Shown here piece by piece: positions 60,901-64,000 of a DNA stretch of 64,000 nucleotides (the stretch's first letter is position 1; every line of letters begins with the position of its first letter). The stretch is taken from assembly GCF_024112395.2 (NCBI RefSeq), contig NZ_CP078013.2:2418001-2482000 (forward strand), written 5' to 3'. A model generated the notes under the pieces. That model ran no database searches. It was given only the letters and a program-made list of their open reading frames with translations, and had not been told where the DNA came from. This stretch comes from Pseudomonas pergaminensis. GTDB taxonomy: Bacteria > Pseudomonadota > Gammaproteobacteria > Pseudomonadales > Pseudomonadaceae. Both the position numbers and the translations under genes were made by a program.

Positions 60901-61310
60901 GCTTCCAAGGCAAAGAACAGGAAGGTGAAGCTGGCGTAGATCAGCGAGGTGATGGTGGAGCCGATGTAGCCGAAGCCGGCGCCGCGGGTCAGCAGGTCCA
61001 TGTCCACGCCGTAGCGCGCCGCGTAATAGCTGATGGGCAGGCCGGTGAAAAAGATCACCAGGCTGATGGCGAGGATCGCCCAGAAGGTGTTGGTGAACCC
61101 GTAGCTCAAGGCCAACACGCCGCCGATGGCTTCCAGCGCCAGGAACGACACTGCGCCCAGGGCCGTGTTGGCAATGCGCAGCTCCGACCACTTGCGAAAG
61201 GACTTGGGGGTGTAGCGCAGGGCGTAGTCTTCCATGGTCTCGTCGGCGACCCAGGTGTTGTAGTCGCGGCGGATCTTGACGATGCGCTGGGTGCCGGAAG
61301 GAGGATGCAC
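57927..61310 (-). CDS. NCS1-type transporter/hybrid sensor histidine kinase
   Basis: About 1127 residues from GTG 61310 (GGAG ten bases upstream). Residues about 30-490 are a purine/cytosine-permease (NCS1)-like transporter of about 12 helices. A Cys-rich linker follows (about 503-548, VCGLC, FCPAY, ICSLCC, RCGDRC), then two helices (about 565-640) and a kinase core with H-box LSHELRTPLNS (about 688) and ATPase motifs GVGLGLTI. A C-terminal receiver has Asp in LILMDLSMPTLDG (about 969). It likely senses a transported nitrogenous substrate such as urea, given the adjacent urt genes, and signals to the LuxR-type regulator. Analogous SLC5-kinase proteins (CbrA) are established. Substrate not proven. 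Confidence 0.9.
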   Translation of the reverse strand: MHPPSGTQRIVKIRRDYNTWVADETMEDYALRYTPKSFRKWSELRIANTALGAVSFLALEAIGGVLALSYGFTNTFWAILAISLVIFFTGLPISYYAARYGVDMDLLTRGAGFGYIGSTITSLIYASFTFLFFALEAAIMALALELYFHIPLAFAYVICSLLVIPLVAYGVTLISRLQLWTQPLWLLLLVLPYGFVAWKNPGAFSDWTSFIGRSGDGGGFNLLAFCAACTVALSLVTQIGEQVDYLRFLPEKTVANRKRWWAALLCAGPGWIIPGALKMFAGAFLAFLALQHEIPMERAAEPTQMYLVAFRYVFSSPEWALGAMVLFVIISQMKINLTNAYAGSLAWSNFFARVTHSHPGRVVWLVFNVAIALMLMELGVFDVIDQVLGLYANIAIAWIGTLVADLVINKPLGLSPKHIEFKRAHLYDINPVGVGSMLIASLLSILAHFGLFGALAQAAPPFVALGTALVMAPLLAWLTQGKYYIARTSDVQLIHPIAPATHAVCGLCSNPFETADMAFCPAYSTPICSLCCSLDARCGDRCKPHARLVTQFEGVLRWLLPNTMMPRLHTRLAHYLGLLLALVLMLAGALALIYVQAAQGLPHSETLYQAFFKAFLTLSVLAAVLAWWVVLTRESRGVAQEESDRQTLLLMQEIDAHSLTDQALQQAKEASEAANAAKSRYVTGLSHELRTPLNSILGFTQILQRDSAMPEQHQDALATILRSGSHLVSLIDGLLDVAKIEAGKLRLELTEIPFPELLHDLEQMFTPQAQDKGLRFRLDCVGKIPAVVRGDEKRVRQILINLLGNAVNFTDSGEVRLRVSYMRETANFEIIDTGIGIDPGQLERIFQPFERGDLMRQDNGVGLGLTITRMLTSLMGGELRVTSELDKGTCFQVRLFLSQVRAPQAVVHVEHDIIGYQGARRRILVVDDHVDHRKVLSGMLTPLGFEVIQASNGQDAIRQVALLAPDLILMDLSMPTLDGYETSRLIRRNALSTAPIIVISANAFTDDRERSIAAACNDYLAKPVRTPELLGRLQQHLDLHWLRRTKSRVPPPPPSVLPSPEDLATLAELSAIGYVRGLHEKLDTILAHHPDTEPFISKVRGLLKGFRLDELNRTLKEAEDECSHPQH

Positions 61311-61373
61311 GGTGGGATGGCTCCGGGAGGTGGGCAAGGTGGATGAGCAAGTTCCGTGCCCCCGATTCAAAAT

Positions 61374-61460
61374 GTGGGAGCTGGCTTGCCTGCGATGGCG
61401 GTGGGTCAGGCATGGGGAAGTCGATTGATACACCGCCATCGCAGGCAAGCCAGCTCCCAC
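61374..61460. repeat. REPIN upstream of urtA
   Basis: GTGGGAGCTGGCTTGCCTGC and GCAGGCAAGCCAGCTCCCAC flank a spacer with GATGGCGGTG/CACCGCCATC inner arms. Same family as the elements at 22059, 37655 and 62864. Confidence 0.92.
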
Positions 61461-61518
61461 ATTGATCGGTGCTGTCAGGGCGGGCGGGATCCTGCGCGAA
61501 AATGGTGCGCAGCGGCAT

Positions 61519-61534
61519 ACGTCAAATGACGTAC
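61519..61534. promoter_or_regulatory. Palindrome upstream of urtA, possible operator
   Basis: TACGTCAAATGACGTA (about 61519-61534) is a perfect 7-bp inverted repeat with a 2-base centre; a further TTACGTCA follows at about 61539. It lies about 80 bases before the urtA ATG. A binding site for the LuxR-type response regulator is plausible but unproven. Confidence 0.5.
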
Positions 61535-61612
61535 GCCGTTACGTCAGGCTGCGTATACCCGCGCTGGCTCACTGCCGCCATGCTGGACCCCTCATTGCAG
61601 AGGAGTCGCCCC

Positions 61613-62821
61613 ATGGCACCACGATTGATCCGCTCCAAACCGCTGTTGGCCTTGTCATTGCTGGCGGCCGCACTGTTCAGCCAGGGCGTGCTGGCCGATA
61701 ACGAAGGCCTGGCCGTGACCCCGACGGAGGTCACCGTCGGCCAGTTGCACTCGGCCACCGGCACCATGGCGATTTCCGAAACCGGCTCGATCCAGGCCGA
61801 ACGCCTGGCCATCGAACAGATCAACGCTTCGGGCGGGATCCTGGGACGGCAGATCAAGGTGATCCAGGAAGACGGTGCGTCCGACTGGCCGACCTTCGCC
61901 GAAAAAGCCAAGAAACTGCTGGTCAACGACAAGGTTGCCGCCGTGTTCGGCTGCTGGACGTCGGCCTCGCGCAAAGCCGTGCTGCCGATCTTCGAGAAAG
62001 AAAATGGCCTGCTCTACTACCCGACCTTCTATGAAGGCCTGGAACAGTCGAAAAACGTGATCTACACCGGCCAGGAAGCCACCCAGCAGATCCTCGCCAG
62101 CCTCGACTGGATCGCCAAGACCAAGGGCGCCAAGACCTTCTACCTGGTCGGTTCCGACTACATCTGGCCGCGCACCTCGATGAAGATTGCGCGCAAGCAC
62201 ATCGAAAACGTCCTGCACGGCACTGTGGTCGGCGAAGACTACTACCCGTTGGGCAACACCCAGTTCGGCTCGCTGATCAACAAGGTCAAGCTGAAAAAGC
62301 CTGACGTGGTGTTCGCGGCGGTGGTGGGCGGCTCCAACGTGGCGTTCTACAAGCAACTCAACGCGGCGGGCGTGAACTCGTCCAAGCAGACCTTGTTGAC
62401 CCTGTCGGTGACCGAGGACGAACTGCTCGGCATCGGCGGTGAAAACATGGCCGGTTTCTATGCCTCGATGAAGTACTTCCAGAGCCTGGACAACCCGAAC
62501 AACAAAGCCTTCGTCGAGGCCTTCAAGGCCAAATATGGCAAGGACGCCGTGATCGGCGACGTGACCCAGGCGGCCTACCTCGGCCCTTGGCTATGGAAAG
62601 CAGCGGTGGAGAAAGCGGGCAGTTTCGACGTGGATAAAGTCGTGGCCGCATCGCCTGGCATCGAGCTCAAAACCGCGCCGGAAGGCTACGTGAAGATCCA
62701 CGAGAACCATCACCTGTGGAGCAAGTCGCGCATTGGTGAGGTGCAGCCCAACGGCCAGTTCAAGGTGATCTACGAGTCGGATTTGATCGAGCCGAACCCG
62801 TTCCCTAAAGGCTACCAATAA
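61613..62821 (+). CDS. urtA: Urea ABC transporter substrate-binding protein
   Basis: 402 residues from ATG 61613 after AGAGGAGTCGCCCC. A signal peptide (LIRSKPLLALSLLAAALFSQGVLA) precedes the type I periplasmic binding protein: TEVTVGQLHSATGTMAISETGSIQAERLAIEQINASGGILGRQIKVIQEDGASDWPTFAEKAKKLL, AAVFGCWTSASRKAVLPIFEKENGLLYYPTFYEGLEQSKNVIYTGQ. UrtA sequences are nearly invariant in these segments. The protein captures urea or short-chain amides. First gene of urtABC(DE); the operon runs off the window. Confidence 0.95.
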   Translation: MAPRLIRSKPLLALSLLAAALFSQGVLADNEGLAVTPTEVTVGQLHSATGTMAISETGSIQAERLAIEQINASGGILGRQIKVIQEDGASDWPTFAEKAKKLLVNDKVAAVFGCWTSASRKAVLPIFEKENGLLYYPTFYEGLEQSKNVIYTGQEATQQILASLDWIAKTKGAKTFYLVGSDYIWPRTSMKIARKHIENVLHGTVVGEDYYPLGNTQFGSLINKVKLKKPDVVFAAVVGGSNVAFYKQLNAAGVNSSKQTLLTLSVTEDELLGIGGENMAGFYASMKYFQSLDNPNNKAFVEAFKAKYGKDAVIGDVTQAAYLGPWLWKAAVEKAGSFDVDKVVAASPGIELKTAPEGYVKIHENHHLWSKSRIGEVQPNGQFKVIYESDLIEPNPFPKGYQ

Positions 62822-62863
62822 CCCAAGGTCTGGCATTGATCCAACGGTGGGAACTGGCTTTGT

Positions 62864-62948
62864 GTGGGAGCTGGCTTGCCTGCGATGCAGGCGACTCGGT
62901 TTTGCAGTTGAACCGAGGTGATGCCATCGCAGGCAAGCCAGCTCCCAC
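62864..62948. repeat. REPIN inside the urt operon
   Basis: GTGGGAGCTGGCTTGCCTGC and GCAGGCAAGCCAGCTCCCAC flank a spacer carrying GATGC/GCATC-type arms, in the 172-base gap between urtA and urtB. A partial copy (GGTGGGAACTGGCTT) precedes it at 62847. The hairpin may protect the urtA message 3' end. Confidence 0.92.
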
Positions 62949-62993
62949 TTAAAGCAGATTGCAATTCAACCTGGCTCTCAGGAGACCATCATC

Positions 62994-63911
62994 ATGGAAT
63001 GGCTATCGGAATTTGGAGCCATCGCGGCGATGCAGGGGTTCAACGGCTTGTCCGTGTTCTGCGTGCTGTTGCTGATGGCATTGGGGCTGGCGATTATCTT
63101 TGGCCAGATGGGCGTGATCAACATGGCCCATGGTGAGTTCCTGACCATCGGCGCCTACACCACCTACGTGTGTTCCAGCCTCACGGCGCACTTTGCACCG
63201 AGCTTCCAACCCTATTACTTCTTCTTCGCCATTGCCCTGTCATTCCTCGTCGCCGGCGCCATCGGCTGGCTGGTGGAATGGGCGATGATCAGCCGCTTGT
63301 ACAAGCGCCCGCTGGACACCTTGCTCGCCACCTGGGGCTTGTCGCTGGTGATGCAGCAGACCTTCCGTTCGGTGTTCGGCGCCCGCGAAGTCAGCGCCGA
63401 ACCGCCGGCCTGGCTGATGGGATCGGTGAATTTCACCGATGCCATCGAGATTCCGCGCAACGGCCTGTTCATGATGGCCCTGACCTTGCTGCTCACTGCG
63501 GCAATCTTCCTGATGCTCTACCGCTCGCGCTGGGGCCTGCAGGTGCGCGCTACGGTGCAGAACCGCTTGATGAGCCGTGCGGTGGGCATCAATACACGCA
63601 AGGTCGACCGCATGACCTTCGCCCTCGGTTGCGGCGTCGCCGGGGTGGCCGGTGCGGCGTTCACCACCATCGGTTCCACCGGGCCGACGGCGGGTTCGCA
63701 GTACATCGTCGACACCTTCCTGGTGGTGGTGTTCGGCGGCGCGCAAAGCCTGTTCGGCACCATCGCATCGGCCTTTGTGATTGCCCAGACCCAATCGCTG
63801 TCGGAGTTTTTCCTCAGTGGCTCGATGGCCAAGGTACTCACCTTGTCCTCGGTGATTCTGATCCTGATGCTGCGCCCGCAAGGGTTGTTTTCCATCAAAG
63901 TGCGCAAGTAG
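62994..63911 (+). CDS. urtB: Urea ABC transporter permease UrtB
   Basis: 305 residues from ATG 62994 (CAGGAG nine bases upstream) of the LivH/BPD_transp_2 type. Landmarks are LLMALGLAIIFGQMGVINMAHGEFLTIGAYTTYV, DTLLATWGLSLVMQQTFRSVFGAREVSAEPP (typical of UrtB) and GAAFTTIGSTGPTAGSQYIVDTFLVVVFGGAQSLFGTIASAF. It forms the inner-membrane channel with UrtC. Eight to nine helices are visible. Confidence 0.95.
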   Translation: MEWLSEFGAIAAMQGFNGLSVFCVLLLMALGLAIIFGQMGVINMAHGEFLTIGAYTTYVCSSLTAHFAPSFQPYYFFFAIALSFLVAGAIGWLVEWAMISRLYKRPLDTLLATWGLSLVMQQTFRSVFGAREVSAEPPAWLMGSVNFTDAIEIPRNGLFMMALTLLLTAAIFLMLYRSRWGLQVRATVQNRLMSRAVGINTRKVDRMTFALGCGVAGVAGAAFTTIGSTGPTAGSQYIVDTFLVVVFGGAQSLFGTIASAFVIAQTQSLSEFFLSGSMAKVLTLSSVILILMLRPQGLFSIKVRK

Positions 63912-63921
63912 AGGCGACCGG

Positions 63922-64000
63922 ATGAAGGCTCTAGACAAGCTGCTGGGCGGCCAGCAAAACCTGATCGGCATCGTGTTGCTGGCGCTGTTGATCCTGGTGG
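63922..64000 (+). CDS. urtC: Urea ABC transporter permease UrtC (5' part)
   Basis: ATG 63922 lies 10 bases after the urtB stop, preceded by GAGGCGACCGG. The frame runs to the window edge and encodes 26 residues beginning MKALDKLLGGQQNLIGIVLL. The hydrophobic start and operon position fit UrtC (LivM-like permease). Confidence 0.85.
   Translation, partial: MKALDKLLGGQQNLIGIVLLALLILV

Larger units (their letters stand above)
61311..61612. other. Divergent intergenic region between hybrid kinase and urtA
   Basis: These 302 bases hold a REPIN (61374-61460) and a dyad CAAATGACG/CGTCAG near 61520-61545 (partly TACGTCA-like repeats: TACGTCAAATGACGTACG). The latter, ACGTCA-AATGACGT, is a perfect inverted repeat and could be an operator for urtA. 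No gene is present. Confidence 0.55.

Noticed and set aside
60237..61346. 369-codon open frame opposite the hybrid kinase
   Set aside because: Shadow of the transporter-kinase gene; low-complexity Gln/His/Gly composition and no start signal.
61583..61600. Sigma-54-like sequence TGGACCCCTCATTGCA before urtA
   Set aside because: The GG-N10-GC spacing fits, but the transcription start would fall at the urtA ATG and leave no ribosome-binding site, so a functional promoter there is unlikely.

Overview
The window is GC-rich, densely packed Pseudomonas chromosome, most likely from the P. fluorescens group. Indicators are the family content (NrtR-pncA-pncB-nadE, urtABC with a transporter-type hybrid kinase, a Pdt/ExbBD-like locus, a pseudomonad metallothionein) and scattered REP/REPIN palindromes of the 'GTGGGAGCTGGCTTGCCTGCGA' and 'GTGGGAGCGGGCTTGCTCGCGA' types. 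I see no rRNA, tRNA, CRISPR array, complete insertion sequence or prophage.

Layout. 1-2.8 kb: a sparse, lower-GC edge with the tail of a membrane protein, an ABM-fold protein, a luciferase-type flavin oxidoreductase and a small DUF6555-like protein. 2.9-7.8 kb: arylamine N-acetyltransferase, an outer-membrane barrel protein, then a periplasmic redox operon (cytochrome c5-like lipoprotein, Tat-exported sugar-lactone/alditol oxidase, Tat-exported DSD1-like PLP enzyme broken by an 11-G tract). 8.0-18.1 kb: a ten-gene locus resembling P. aeruginosa PA0691-PA0701 (phdA, TpsB, DUF2341-LamG-ExbB fusion, ExbD, TonB, porin, coiled-coil protein, YbjN, PpiC, LysR), but with no TpsA exoprotein in view. 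18.4-25 kb: housekeeping and accessory genes (LysR/DUF4865, histidine phosphatase-cobF-esterase, CPA2 antiporter, solitary XRE regulator).

25.1-32.1 kb: a compact, apparently uncharacterised metabolic cluster of crotonase, AurF-like diiron N-oxygenase, AsnB amidotransferase, DMT exporter and RidA, flanked by AraC and LysR regulators. This is the best candidate for a new small-molecule pathway. 32.2-43.8 kb: an alpha/beta-hydrolase fused to a YaaW-like region, MntH, a paired small DMT exporter with LysR, metallothionein, a REPIN plus 72-bp tandem repeat, AraC/XapX/MDR dehydrogenase, and a purine-nucleoside uptake pair (Tsx and NUP) behind a perfect LacI-type palindrome. 43.9-46.1 kb: a polyol operon reduced to a binding protein and a dehydrogenase.

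46.1-49.6 kb: NAD salvage (pncA-pncB-nadE) with divergent NrtR and a perfect 7-5-7 inverted repeat between them. 49.6-57.2 kb: a seven-gene operon joining a polyamine-type ABC importer to a three-subunit FAD/2Fe-2S amino-acid dehydrogenase, with divergent IclR. 57.3-64 kb: a urea-uptake region with a response regulator, an 1127-residue NCS1-transporter/histidine-kinase hybrid, urtA, a REPIN inside the operon, urtB and the start of urtC. All functional statements are family-level readings of translated sequence; no database search was run.
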